Assembly (NCBI GenBank): GCA_021292165.1
Contig: CM037880.1
Span: forward strand, 206,796,255 to 206,860,254
Direction: 5' to 3'
DNA from: Shinisaurus crocodilurus
Lineage: Eukaryota > Chordata > Lepidosauria > Squamata > Shinisauridae
Length of the DNA stretch: 64,000 nt
Shown: positions 12,251 through 22,585 of the stretch, in pieces
Position numbering within the stretch: position 1 is the first letter of the stretch
How the letters are laid out: the number at the start of each line of letters is the position of its first letter
Notes under the pieces: model-generated
Database searches by the model: none
Seen by the model: the letters and a program-made list of their open reading frames with translations, nothing else
What the model was told of the DNA's origin: nothing
Position numbers and translations under genes: made by a program

Positions 12251-12671
12251 GGTGGGAGAGAAATGAAACGAGTGAATAAACAAAGTAATGGACAGCACCC
12301 AACCTGGTATAAGGGCAACTTCATAAATTCAACTCCAGCAGTAGCTTTCTCTTTTCCTGTCAAGTCTTTGTTCACTCCGACAAGCCTGACCAGGCCAATG
12401 GCCTTTCTAAGTCAGAAGCGCTACCAGCAGTGGCTAGCCAGATGCCTCACAGGGGCTTGCAAGCAGGGCTTGGTAGCAATACCTAGCTTCTCTTGTTGAT
12501 CCCGAACATCTAGCAGTATACTGTTTCTGAAAACTGATGCTGCATGTCAGGCCTCCCCTTTGCCTCCTTCTTGTCCAGCCCACCACCTCTGCAAGCGCTT
12601 CAAAAATCAACTCTCTCTTTGCTCCTCCACTGCCACCAACCCCTTCAGGGTAACTTATTCAGACCACTCCT
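12251..12671. other. No recognised feature
   Basis: No gene or clear repeat seen. Confidence 0.4.
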
Positions 12672-12812
12672 TCATAGATCATAGAGTTGGAAGGGGCCTA
12701 CAAGGCCATCGAGTCCAACCCCCTGCTCAATGCAGGAGGAAACTAGAGGAGGGGTCTCCCATCCAAGTAATAACCAGGCCTGACCCTGAGCCAGCGTGAG
12801 CCACAGGCCTGT
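12672..12812 (-). mobile_element. 5S rRNA-derived SINE, internally deleted
   Basis: Read on the minus strand: a 5S-like head with 'tacttggatgggagacccct', then 'gagcagggggttggactcga' and a CR1-like tail ending 'ccaactctatgatctatga'. This copy lacks about 27 bp between 'gaccct' and 'gagccagc' (plus strand) relative to the other four. Confidence 0.8.
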
Positions 12813-12900
12813 TTAAGTTTTAAAAATGAAACAAGTATATTTAATTACAATTAAGGGTAGGGAAATAGATAATGTTAAGAGATTCTAAATGCTGAAAACC

Positions 12901-12931
<31 letters not shown>

Positions 12932-13240
12932 TCTCCAACGGCACTCTCCAATTCTCCCAGACAAGACTCCCACTCCCACTCCCACTCCCACTCCCACTCC
13001 CAGCTCCACTCAGACTTCTCAACCCTCTCACAAAAACCCACTCTCTCTCCTCCTCAGACTCTCTAGACTCCCCCCCTGAACAGCACCGCCCACTATTTAT
13101 ATAACACAGGCTTCACCCCCCCTCTCACTCTCTCAGCCAATCAGCAGACATCTCAACATTCCACACTCCTCTCACACTCCCTCCTCCCCTCACATACTTA
13201 CTGCTATAACGCTTTGCCCATGGGCAGGGGCATGACACTG
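12813..13240 (-). mobile_element. Possible LTR-like element with microsatellites
   Basis: Read on the minus strand it starts TGTCATGCCC, with a CCAAT-like 'gctgattggc' complement and a TATA-like box (plus 'tatttatata', about 13094). Contains (CT)n at 12901-12933 and a CCCACT hexamer tandem at about 12966-13007. No target duplication or partner found, so the LTR call is weak. Confidence 0.3.
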
Positions 13241-13640
13241 CACTTTGGGCAATAATAGCTAATAGTCAATAGCAAGGGTCCCCCCCCCCCCCAACATGCA
13301 TTTTGGCTACAATTCTGGCAGCACTCTTCAGCTGAGTCCACTATCAGAAGAAGTGGCAGATGGTAAGTGACTCAGCATAGACTCCTTTTTCAACATAGAT
13401 CGAAGCATGTTAGCAGTGATGCACTCAAGGTAACTTTGCAACAGTTAAATGTAGAGTTGCCCCTGCATTTGCCCTACATTTTGAGACAGAATTTTGAAGT
13501 TCCCGCTTGGAGGACATATGAAGAGAAGAAGAAAAAGGAATCAGCTGAAACTAGTGACATTTCTCAGGGTGGTTGTGCTAGCAGCCCCCCTTCGTCAGTG
13601 GGTGGGTGAGGTCGCAATTGGCAAGGTTGTGTCTGGAATG
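13241..13640. other. No recognised feature
   Basis: Poly-C at about 13279-13292. No coding or repeat signature recognised. Confidence 0.4.
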
Positions 13641-13642
13641 TA

Positions 13643-14318
13643 CAGTAATACCTTGGATTGCGAGTAACCTGGTCTGCAACCGTTTTGCAAGATGAGCAAA
13701 ATTTTTAAATAAATTTTGACTTGATAAACAAGCGAGGTCTTGCAAAATGAGCCACCCCGGCCCTCCACGTGGAGGGGCAGCGCGGTGCGGCTGCTTGCAC
13801 GGCTGGCGCCTCGTCCTGCTCCGCCGGCTCCCGGGTGGCTCCACGTAGCGTGGAGCCGCCCGGGAGCCGGAGCAGCAGGGCGAGGCGCCAGCAGAGCGAG
13901 CGGCCACCTGGAAGCCAGCGCAGCAGGGCGAGGCGCCGGCCGAGTGAGTGGCCGCACTGCGCCTCCATGTAGAGCCGGCCTGGGAGCCGGCAGATGGAGG
14001 GAGCCGGCGCCGCCCCTCTACAAAGAGCTGGTCCTGGAGCCAGCAAAACAGAAGGGTGAGGCACTGGCAGATCAAGTGGCCGCGCTGCGCCTCCCTATGG
14101 AGCCGCGCGGGCAGCTCGAGCGGCGCAGAGAGTGGGTGGAGAGCCCCTCTGCGCCGTGGAGAATTGATCATCGGGGGGGGGGGCTGCGTAGAGAGGCGAG
14201 GTACGAATCATCTGAGTTTCCATTATTTCCTATGGGGAATTTCGCTTTGATGAACGAGTGTTTTGGATTACAAGCACATTTCTGGAACGGATTATGCTCG
14301 CAATCCAAGGTATTACTG
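13643..14318. mobile_element. Tigger-like (Tc1/mariner) non-autonomous element, GC-rich interior
   Basis: Inverted ends CAGTAATACCTTGGATTGCG and CGCAATCCAAGGTATTACTG, directly flanked by TA (13641-13642, 14319-14320), the Tc1/mariner target duplication. The outer 100 bp each side are A/T-rich and match 18957-19196. Between them sits about 450 bp of GC-rich DNA with an 85-bp hairpin and diverged tandem units ('gcagggcgaggcgcc' type). Open frames of about 200 codons on both strands are by-products of this GC-rich palindrome. Confidence 0.88.
13805..13889. repeat. Near-perfect GC-rich hairpin inside the Tigger-like element
   Basis: Left 'ggcgcctcgtcctgctccgc' pairs with right 'gagcagcagggcgaggcgcc'; the stem meets at 'ccacgtagcgtgg' with almost no loop. 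It lies wholly in the GC-rich insert. Confidence 0.85.
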
Positions 14319-14375
14319 TATTACTTTAGATTGCAGGAAGGGCTGAATGTGCCTCTTTATAAAAAGGGATCCCTG

Positions 14376-14799
14376 TAGAGATGTACACGTACCTCTTGGG
14401 GTGCTCGCCGGGTGCTCGGCGAGCACCCCTGCTGCTTGATACCCCCCGTGGTGGCAGCAAGGCTCCCGGCGTACTTTCTGGAGCCCGGAAGTGACACAAT
14501 GGGTCCCAGTGCTGTGTCAGGAAATGACGCGATGGGACCCCAGCACTGCGTTTTTAACGTAAATACCATAGAAAACCACCCTAAAATGGCCACAAATAGC
14601 AAATTGCAGCCGTTTTAAGGTGGTTTTCTATGGTATTTATGTGAAAAATGCAGCGCTGGGGACCCAGAAGTATCTCTCCCCAGCTCCTCTCCGGGGAGAG
14701 TGCCAAGCCAAGGAAAAGGTAAGTTCTGCGGGGATCGGGGGGCAAGCGGGGCGAGTTCACCCACTTCCGCTCCCCAATCGAGTCACACGCACATCCCTA
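14376..14799. mobile_element. GC-rich foldback element, hAT-like, copy 2
   Basis: Starts TAGAGATGTACACG and ends CACACGCACATCCCTA. Inner arms 'aaataccatagaaaaccacc' and 'ggtggttttctatggtattt' are near perfect. It carries CCCGGAAGTGAC at about 14486 and a decayed inverted partner near 14520. No target duplication seen. Confidence 0.75.
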
Positions 14800-15600
14800 A
14801 CAAGTGGAGCTCAATCTCATGGAATGTGTGTCTGCCCGTTTGTCAAAGTATGGCTACTTTCACATCTGCTATGGAATGTATAGCGAGACTGAAATGCCCC
14901 CGTATTGTTTTCTGAGTGTTACCGTTTTTACTGTTGTTTGATTTATCCTTTGCTTAGTAGATACCTTATTCAAATGGCAATTTCAAAAGGAATAAAATTG
15001 GTGTTTAATATCCTTGCCATAGAAGTCTACAATTAATACAGAGTTTGTTGTTTATCAACATTGTATGGGTTTTATATGATGGTTTTATTGACTACTAACC
15101 ATTTTGAATGAGCAAAGAACATAGGACATAATAGCAAAATTACAGAGGAGCACAAATTCATCCTGCCTAACATGTAATAAAGTAAAATAAAATTGTTTGG
15201 CTAGTTTTTTAGGATTCTAAAATGCAAGAACAATGGAAAGGTATTACATCTTCCCAAAAGTTACTGACATTTAAAAAAAAAATGCATTTAGTTTTTCGAG
15301 GCTCTTACCAGCAGTGCTGTGGTGGATGGACAGAGAAGCTCCAAGATCACAGCCCTCCTTCTAACAAGCATCAATCCTGTAGGACTGCACTCTTAGTTAC
15401 TACTCGACACTTTAATTGCATTTAGTTTAGAGAAGCCACTCTGGCTACACTCTGCTGTAGAAGTCTGGATTAAATGACGTTGGGGACTTCCCAAGCTCAA
15501 CCATTCTAAAATGTATTCTTTAGCCTACCAACCTGATGCTTTCTCACTAGTTACCTTTGAAGCCGGTTGTGAAGGAACACTGTGGGTAATATCTTATTAC
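14800..15600. other. No recognised feature
   Basis: No gene or known repeat; A/T-rich around 14940-15210. Confidence 0.4.
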
Positions 15601-15603
15601 GCC

Positions 15604-15824
15604 CATGCACTCGCAGGATCCACGGCCTGTGCAACGGGGCTTTCGTGTTTCTAAAAATAGCCCAAAACGAGTTGAAACACTACTTTCTGGGACAGGGCAG
15701 GTCAGCAGAGCTTGCAGAAGGGAGCTCTGCTGATCTGTCCCGATCTGGAAACGAGCATTTCCGGAGTTATTTTTAGAAGCACAAAAGCCCCGTTGTGCAA
15801 GCCCTGAGTCCTGTGAGCACAATG
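15604..15824. mobile_element. Foldback element of about 220 bp
   Basis: Arms 'gtgcaacggggctttcgtgt' and 'agcacaaaagccccgttgtg' pair closely. Inner arms 'aggtcagcagagc' and 'gctctgctgatct' flank a short loop near 15712-15727. Apparent open frames on both strands reflect the palindrome. Confidence 0.65.
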
Positions 15825-15929
15825 GAAGCAGCAGTGGTTTGAGTGTCCCCATTGAATACTACCCTGTATTTTTACCTGTTTGTTTATGATTTGTAATATT
15901 TCTATTCTGTGAGTAACCTCTGAGTGAGA

Positions 15930-16243
15930 TTATAACAGAGAAACCAGGCTGGTGGGGACTAGGAGGAGGGCCTTTTCTGTGGCAGCCCCCAATTTATGGA
16001 ACTCTCTCCCCAGTGACCTCCGCCATGCCCCTTCCTTGGTTAGCTTCCGCCGGGCATTAAAAACATGGCTTTTCAGGCGGGAATATGGGGTGGGTTAGGA
16101 TTTTTAAGTTTTGTACTGTTTTTAATTGTGTTTTATACTCTGTGTGTGTGTGTGTATTATTGGACTGTACATCGCTCAGAGTGGCCAGATGTCTGGCCAG
16201 ATGGGTGATTCATAAATATAATAAATATAATAAATAAATAAGA
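15930..16243 (+). mobile_element. LINE 3' tail (L2/CR1 group)
   Basis: 'gagggccttttctgtggcag' and 'ggaactctctccccagtgac', then 'ttttaattgtgttttatact', a short (TG)n, 'gtacatcgctcagagtggcc' and a terminal ATAAATA series. All reading frames are broken. Confidence 0.65.
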
Positions 16244-16359
16244 ACAAATAGGGCAGAAGCCTACTGCTACTACTGTGAGCTGGGCAACAGGCAATTGTGG
16301 CCGCCCTAGTTATGGATGCTCTCAGCCTTCCCCAATCTGGTGCCCTTCAGTAGCAACCT

Positions 16360-16711
16360 TTGAAGGGGCAAGGGGAGACAGGCAGGAATTGTTGGCGTTG
16401 TAGCAGAGTCAGCAGTAGCAGTAGTGTCAGTGGTCCAGTGGTCCAGTAAAGAATAAAGACATTCCTCATTTAGGTCCTTCTAATATATTTAATCCAAAGC
16501 GTAAAAGAGTTAAATCAGAACTATATACAGAATACAGGATACATTGTTACCTGCTCCTCACAGCCATCAAGTGAGAGAGAGTGATTACACTGCAGAGCTA
16601 GGCTTTATACCATAAAACACCCCCCACATGCTTACACAGATTACCACCACCTGCAGCAAGGGTGTAGGCTGCCACTCAAGGACACGCCTGCTGTCAAGCT
16701 CATTCCAAGTT
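16360..16711 (-). mobile_element. Unclassified, possibly LTR-like
   Basis: Contains the plus-strand phrase 'gaataaagacattcctcatt' and tatata-rich sequence, with a faint layout resemblance to 46645-47042. A truncated MITE start 'cagccttccccaatctgg' lies just before, at about 16326. No target duplication found. Confidence 0.2.
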
Positions 16712-17239
16712 TAGGGACGGGGTGAGCCTTGAGTCGGCTGGCGGCTCGCTCGTGGCTCAGCCCACCGCAGCGGCAGCCCGATCTCGCTCTTCAGAGCAGC
16801 GTGGAGTGTTCTCCGCGCCGCTCGAGCCGCTGCTGCCACTGCCGGAGGATCCACACCCCTGCCCCCCCACCCCTGACGCCTACCTGGTCCTGCGCGCCTC
16901 CGCCACCACCGGAGCCACTGCTCTGGCGCGCTGGACCCCCGCCTGCGCTCTGTTTTGGCGGGGGGAACCAGGGCAACAGGGCTGAAACAGCCCTGTTGCC
17001 CTGGTTTCCCCTGCCAAAAACAGAGCGCAGGGGTCCAGCGCGATGGAGCAGGGTCCCGTCGCGTCACTTCCTCCACGCCGGAAGTGACATGACGGGACCA
17101 GCAGACAGCAAGACAGGCTCTCCGCCTTGCGGAGAGCCTGCAGGTAGAGCCCGCGCGGGTAGCTGAGAGCCTGCGCGGACACGAGCAGGCCCAGTTCGGG
17201 CCTCACTCCTGTCCGCCGGGCTACTCGGCTACATCCCTA
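16712..17239. mobile_element. GC-rich foldback element, hAT-like, copy 3
   Basis: Starts TAGGGACGGGGTG and ends CTACATCCCTA. CpG-rich throughout. Holds a 116-bp hairpin at its centre, then 'gggtcccgtcgcgtcacttc' and GCCGGAAGTGAC, a module also present at 60136-60529. Open frames of up to 145 codons on both strands come from the GC-rich palindrome. Confidence 0.75.
16927..17042. repeat. Hairpin core shared with hAT at 47236-47334
   Basis: Left arm 'accagggcaacagggctg' and right arm 'cagccctgttgccctggt' are separated by AAA; pairing extends out to 'cgcgctgg' / 'ccagcgcg'. The same arms occur within a different hAT family at 47.2 kb. Confidence 0.85.
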
Positions 17240-17834
17240 GGAATACACCAACAGGAATTAGCACCATGGGCTCTGCTGAGGCATTGGAGCGCTGGCAGCT
17301 GTTTGAGGATGCTGCAGTTGATGCTGGGACAGGTCATGCACACCTTTCCTCTCTTTCCTTCCATCCCACTACATCACATAATATCTCAACATCCTTACAA
17401 GCAATGGCTCAGACTTATGAGCAGAGGTGTATTGAAAATACCCAATGAAACTGGAGCACTGAGAAATCTGAGATGATTGTACACTTCGTGAATCATGTTT
17501 ATAAAGCCACACCGGTGGCAAGGCTCAAAACACAAGGCATGATCAAATCATTTCTGTGAAGACAGATTTAAGCATTTTCTAGAAACGATCAGCCTATTGG
17601 GTTGAACGTCGTTTGACAAAGGTTTCTTCAGAAAGTCTTCAGTCACTGAACATTTTGTAGGCCACTTCCTCATTGAACAACTCAATCTTGAGAAATAAGG
17701 TTTCCTTTTCTCTCCCCACAGGATGCCATTTTGGATGTAATGCTCAGCCATGATGAATATGCTACATAGATGTAAATAGTATAGCATTTTTAACACTCCC
17801 ACCACTGCTTTATCACATGACTGTGCCCACATCT
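17240..17834. other. No recognised feature
   Basis: No gene found. A 94-codon minus frame at 17548-17832 has no similarity I recognise. Confidence 0.4.
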
Positions 17835-18049
17835 CTAACTTTTAAAAGTGGACATTTTTGCATATACTTTGACAATTATATTAATTAAGCTACTATAGCA
17901 AGAATTGCCAGGTTGATTTATATCTTCTTTTTTATATAAAGGGATAACAGCACTGATGTCCCAGCCATGAGGACTCTGACCTATAAAATTAATAAGACCA
18001 AAAAGTTTTGTAAAAATTGGAACCCACAATTCAACACGAGTTTGAAAAT
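17835..18049 (-). pseudogene. LINE reverse-transcriptase fragment
   Basis: The minus-strand frame reads ...FQTRVELWVPIFTKLFGLIN, then SPHGWDISAVIPLYKKED and SLINIIVKVYAK. This fits the start of a non-LTR reverse transcriptase (pattern W-x-x-S-x-x-x-P-[LI]-[YF]-K-K-x-D, then SL...I..K.YA). Only about 70 residues remain, without the catalytic YADD region. Clade uncertain. Confidence 0.55.
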
Positions 18050-18950
18050 GTTTGGCTGGAATTCAATCTTCTCCAGGGGCCTTTGTTTTTAGCAAGTGGG
18101 TTTAGCAATTTTGCAACCTCATTTTCAGAAACTGAAGGCCAAGGGCATTTTGAGATCAAGGCCAACACTTGTATAACTGTCTAGTACATTAAATGTTTTT
18201 ATAGAGAGAAAAATGGATTTCCCATGTAGTGGATTTTATTTCCCCCACCCTTGCTTCTGCCTCCGTGTTTGAAGTCTGAACACTATCATGGTAGAAATCA
18301 GAGGCTTCTCTACAATACATTTCATTACAACTAAGGTTTATTGGTGAATTAACAAATGAAAGTTCTGATGATGGGTTAATTCCAGCATTATGCTAGTGGG
18401 TATCTGCTAGCATAATAGTACTTTCAGCCTCTTTCCTCCCTCTTACAGCTCTCTACATTGACTGAAAACCTGCTCTGGTGGGTTTCCCAGGCTCTGGAGC
18501 ATATTTGGAGGATGAATGGGGGCGTGGGGTCTGCAGCGGGTGTGGGAATTGCCCGTACCTGGTTCTGCTGGCAGAAGCAGTTCTGTCAGCAGAATTACGC
18601 TATTGCATTCAACCCGATGAATGGAACGTGTGTGGAGGGAAGGCTAGTATACTGCAAAGACCTCTAGAAGGTGCACCACATCCTTCTGTGCTCTTTCAGA
18701 AACACGTTGCACCCACCAGTGAGGGCTGACTCGGCTTGCTGTGTTAGGGTTGGACACCACTTTTTTTTTTCCTGTACCACTGTCCAGAAGTGGTGTTATA
18801 CTCGTTATTCATGTGTTTATTTGAAACATTTTTATACTACCCTTCAACTTATCAGATTTCAGGGCAATGTGCAGGATAAAACAAATATTTTAAACAACAA
18901 CAACACGAAGAAAACAGCACAGACTAAAACTTTTCCAATGCTAATACAGT
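18050..18950. other. No recognised feature
   Basis: Two overlapping open frames around 18458-18729 have no recognisable domain. No known repeat seen. Confidence 0.35.
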
Positions 18951-18956
18951 CATGCC

Positions 18957-19196
18957 TTGGATTGAGAGCATAATTCGTTCCAGAAACGTGCTTTTAATCC
19001 AAAGCACTCTTATATCAAAATGAAATTCCCACCAAAAAAATTGTACAGAGATTTTTAATTTAAGCCGTACTACAGTACTTGTATTGCAAGAAGTTGCTTG
19101 TATATCAAGTCAATTTTTAAAAAATAAATATTTAAAAATTTGCTTGTCTTGCAAAACGCTCTCAAACCAAGTTACTTGCAATCCAAGGTATTACTG
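18957..19196. mobile_element. Tigger-like MITE
   Basis: Ends CAGTCATGCCTTGGATTGAG and TTGCAATCCAAGGTATTACTG-type pair, flanked by TA (18955-18956, 19197-19198). 'cgttccagaaacgtgc' near the left end is typical of the family. This is the simple A/T-rich form of the element at 13643, without the GC-rich insert. Confidence 0.85.
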
Positions 19197-19249
19197 TATG
19201 TATTTTGCTCCTGGCTCTGGTTGGTGGGTCTTCTTGGGCATCCAGGATC

Positions 19250-19450
19250 AGGGCTAAGTCTAAGAGCCTGAGTCTTCAGGCAGAGTGTAACCCCATCCAG
19301 CACCAAACTGCAAGCCTGAGTCTTCAGGCAGAGTGTAACCCCATCCAGCACAGTTTGAATCCCTACTTCCTGATCTCCCTTTGACAGACCGGAAGCACCT
19401 TTATCTTGTCTAGATTGAGCTTCAGTTTGTTTGATCTCATCCATCCCTCT
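19250..19450 (-). mobile_element. L2-group LINE fragment with 47-bp tandem duplication
   Basis: Matches 51420-51540 of the large LINE ('aaccccatccag', 'ttgtctagattgagcttcag'). The phrase 'gcctgagtcttcaggcagag' to 'ccatccagcac' is present twice, 47 bp apart (about 19266-19303 and 19313-19350). Confidence 0.65.
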
Positions 19451-19551
19451 GTCCTAAAATCTTTTTTATCTGTAGCCTCATAGCTTTATTTTCAAAATAT
19501 ATTGTGATATGTTGTTCAATAACAGGGCTGGTTCCAGGTTTGAGGGGACTC

Positions 19552-19728
19552 TTTCATAGATTTCATAGATCATAGAGTTGGAAGGAACCTACAAGGCCAT
19601 CGAGTCCAACCCCCTGCTCAATATAGGAAACTAGAGGAGGGGTCTCCTATCCAAATAATAACCAGGCCTGACCCTGCTTAGCTTTCCACACTCAGACAAG
19701 CTGAGCCAGCATAAGCCACTGGCCTGTA
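19552..19728 (-). mobile_element. 5S rRNA-derived SINE
   Basis: Minus strand: 'aagctaagcagggtcaggcc', 'tggttattatttggatagga' and a CR1-like tail ending in repeated 'tctatgaaa'. The head is the 5S internal-promoter region, decayed in its last box. Confidence 0.8.
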
Positions 19729-20038
19729 TATACTTGTTAATGTATCATTTGGCAAGACAGAAAATAGTTGGTAGTCCAGGGCAAGAAAAAGCCTCTCAGG
19801 AGTGTAGGCTGGAAAGGTTTTGGAAATCAGAATATGTGCTTTCTTTTCTCTTCTTTGTTTCTTTTTTTCTTTCAGTAGACTCTTGTGCCACACAGAACTG
19901 AAAGCATGATGCAGGCCAAAATTGAGCACTTTGAAAGCCTCATTAATTTCAATGAGTTATGCACATACTTAAATATCTCCCACTGAAATCTGTGAGACTT
20001 AAACATGCATAATTTTGGCTGATCATGCCCCAAGCAAA

Positions 20039-20131
20039 TAACAGCACAGTACTATGCATGAATACTGAAAAGTAACGTTCCTCTGAATTTAATGGGACTT
20101 ACTCCCAGGTAAGTAGCTATAGGTTTCCAGC
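20039..20131. mobile_element. Short palindromic MITE (ACTTACTCCCAGGTAAGT family), decayed
   Basis: Contains 'aatgggacttactcccaggt' and 'ctataggtttccagcc'. The family recurs at 28086, 30571, 49081, 58846 and 60966. Confidence 0.5.
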
Positions 20132-20167
20132 CTAAGTGGATAAGTTAGGTGCAAAGGATTCTTTATG

Positions 20168-20345
20168 CATAAGAACATAAGAAGAGCCATGCTGAATCAG
20201 ACCAAGGGTTGTCTTGTCTATCTAGTCCAGCATTCTGTTCACACAATGGCCAACCGGCTGCTCATGGGAAGCCCACAAGCAGGACATGAGTGCAACAGCA
20301 CCTTCCGACCCATGTTCCTCAGCAACTGGAGTACATAGGCATACA
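20168..20345 (-). mobile_element. CR1 LINE 3' end
   Basis: Plus strand begins 'aagaacataagaagagccat' and continues 'ctagtccagcattctgttca', 'aagcccacaagcaggacatg'. These are the same blocks as the 3' end of the CR1 at 39108 and, inverted, 31476. Non-coding tail only. Confidence 0.85.
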
Positions 20346-20691
20346 GCAGTTCTTTCTTTTTTCTGTCCCAGGTCTGTGTCGATTAATTCTTCAATTAAAC
20401 CCAGTCTGTGTTGGCTGGCAACATATTTCCCAAATATAAACACTGAAATAATAATGTAAGACATCAAAACAGATCTTTAAGTCTGTGTTTTGTCACCATT
20501 TATCTTCTTCTTCTTTTTACTAAAATATTATCTATTTCCTGTTTTACATAAATATTTTAAAGAAACTATATGCTATAGTTGATAAGAAATGATAAGAATA
20601 TACATGTTTCTGAATGAGACCATGGTGTTCAGCCTCTTTCTACATATTGCTTTGGTTTTAAGATGGTAATGGGGGAAGGTTTTGTCGACCG
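20346..20691. other. No recognised feature
   Basis: A/T-rich, no signature seen. Confidence 0.4.
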
Positions 20692-21160
20692 AGGGTGCAA
20701 TCCTACGGGTTGCGCCCTTGGTGCTTGTAAGACAGACCACGAACTCAGAGGATTAAGAGCATCCTATGCAGGGTGAGAGCAGCGGCAGAGACGATCTTTG
20801 CCTGCCCGTCCTCTCGCCCTGCATTTTCACTCAATGGGCTTTTTTCCCCATATAGTGAAAGCATTTCGGAGGGGGAGGGAAGGAGGCTGCAGAGGCTGCA
20901 GGATGGCTCATATCCTGGCCTTTCCAGTCTCCTCCCCTCCCTGCCTACTGAAGTGCCCCCTTTTACCCCACTCCGAGGTCATATTCCTGACCTCAGAGAG
21001 GCAGCCGGCATGGTTCTTTCCATGCCATCTGCGGGGGTGGGACGGGGTTCAGAACTCCGATTCCTAGCTTTGAGGTCAGGGTGTTGTCTCCGACCTCAGG
21101 GCTGGGATTCTGAAATATCCCATGGCCCCTCAGGCACTGTCTAGGGGCAATAGGATTGCT
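20692..21160 (-). mobile_element. GC-rich GTGCAATCCTA element (family X), copy 1
   Basis: Outer ends 'agggtgcaatcctac' and 'aataggattgct'. Internally holds inverted 'gaggtcatattcctgacctc' and 'tctaggggcaataggatt' terminal hairpins. Corresponds in reverse to the copies at 28171, 38124 and 61147. A 123-codon open frame here is not supported by anything else. Confidence 0.6.
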
Positions 21161-21228
21161 CCCTCCATGAGGTTAGCACATTGCCTTGTGGCGATTTTAT
21201 CATGTAAATACCAAGATTTAGGGGTGGA

Positions 21229-21994
21229 CGATCCTCCGGGACCCAACCTGCCTCCGGCTCGGTGGATGCCGCTGCTGCACCTGCCGAGCTGGGCTGAAAG
21301 CAGGCGCGCACTGCGCCACTTGTCGGACTTCCGGGTTCCCAGCAGGCCTCTATTTAAGTCAAAAATGCCTTAAGATATGTCAAAAGTAGCCGCAATTTGC
21401 GCAAATTACGCAAATTGTGGCCGCTTTGGGCCTATCTTAAGGCATTTTCTTCTTGAACGGTGGCCCACCGGTAACCCGGAAGTCACTTCCCCAGCTTGAA
21501 TTGGGAGATTGCTAGCTGAGCCAGGGAAGAGGTAAGAGGGGGGAGGAAAGGGGGGACTGTGTGTGAGAGAGACAGACAGAGAGTGGGGGAAGTGGGTGTA
21601 TCCATGTGTTTGTGGGGGAGGAAGGGGGGAGGGGAGCCCAGGCCCTGCCAACAGCTTGTTCCGGCCACGGCCAGCATACAGCCCCCGACCCACCACCACG
21701 AATATGTTGCCCACCCGTGCTGTATACACAGTTGCCTTGGAATAAGTCTGATTGAACTCAATCAACTTCTGAGTAGACACGCACAAGATTGTCCTCTAAA
21801 AGTACTACAAGGCACTTCCCACTGAGTGTATGATACTGGAGCTCAGATGCACCACGTGAATGTCATGTCTTTCAAAGCAAGCAACTTACAATTGGGCTGT
21901 TCATATGGAACACTCGCGAGACGGAGTTTGGAGGGTTGAGCCCAGCCAGACCGCCGGATTTCCACCCCCTGAACAAAATCCTCACACATCCCTA
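21229..21994. mobile_element. GC-rich foldback element, hAT-like, copy 4, with insertion
   Basis: Starts TAGGGGTGGACG, ends CACACATCCCTA. Flanked by CCAAGATT (21221-21228) and CCAAGATC (21995-22002), a 7/8 target duplication. The palindromic middle surrounds 'ttgcgcaaattacgcaaatt'; the right arm carries ACCCGGAAGTCACTTCC. A 373-bp foreign segment (21536-21908) separates the right arm from the final 'gggttgagcccagccagacc' part. Confidence 0.85.
21536..21908 (+). repeat. Inverted arm A, partner at 22586-22954
   Basis: Reverse complement of 22586-22954 at roughly 98% by eye. Differences include single bases near 21829, 21656 and the G-run near 21625. It contains part of a common lizard MITE ('cttctgagtagacacgcaca') and a GA/CAGA-rich tract. 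Confidence 0.88.
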
Positions 21995-22585
21995 CCAAGA
22001 TCATTTTATCTCATTAGCTTGATGTCATCATGATGAGTATTTTTAAGGAGAGCTCCTACATATGGTGCCAACTGGCAATATGGCAGGTGACGCGTGGATT
22101 TTTGATGGCCTAATTACGAGTTGTTGTCATGCTGGGAAGGATTCATAGGAAACAGTCACCACGTGAGATCAAGGGACGTAATAATCTTGTGATGATTGTA
22201 ACACACGCTTGCAGAGCTTGTGACCCACCAAGCTGAATGTAACCATGGAGCACCAAAATTCAGGGACTGCTCGAGCTGGAGGAATAAGAGCTGGATCCAC
22301 CCCATAAAGTTAGTCATGCTTCATGCAAAAAGGTCTAAGTTTGTGTCAGAGGCTACAGGGATGGAGCAAGATGGCTGCTTTCTCTTTGAAATTATAAAAG
22401 CCAGCAGTTACTCATTCATTTCTGTCTCTAGCAAATGGGCCCCTTGTAAGGCCAAGAGGTAAAGTAAAGAAAAATCTGGTGGGCTATATTTTAGTAAAGC
22501 TGGAGTTTAATTTCAGCTGGCATAAAGAAAATGGAATCCAAATGGAGTAGTGTTACCTAGTGGCTCACCATCATGTTAATTTCTT
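21995..22585. other. Spacer between inverted arms, no gene
   Basis: Unique-looking sequence separating arm A (with the end of its host element) from arm B. No repeat or frame recognised. Confidence 0.45.

Noticed and set aside
12672..12812. Possible 5S rRNA gene
   Set aside because: Only the internal-promoter part of 5S is present, joined to a CR1-like tail; it is a SINE.
12901..13008. Direct repeats that could suggest a CRISPR-like array
   Set aside because: They are (CT)n and CCCACT simple repeats without spacers, in a vertebrate genome.
13740..14378. 212-codon plus frame and 197-codon minus frame over the same DNA
   Set aside because: They overlap on opposite strands in a GC-rich palindrome inside a Tigger-like element; length is due to composition and no domain is visible.
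18458..18729. Two overlapping frames resembling a small secreted protein
   Set aside because: No homology recognised, no splice or promoter context; chance frames are common at this length.
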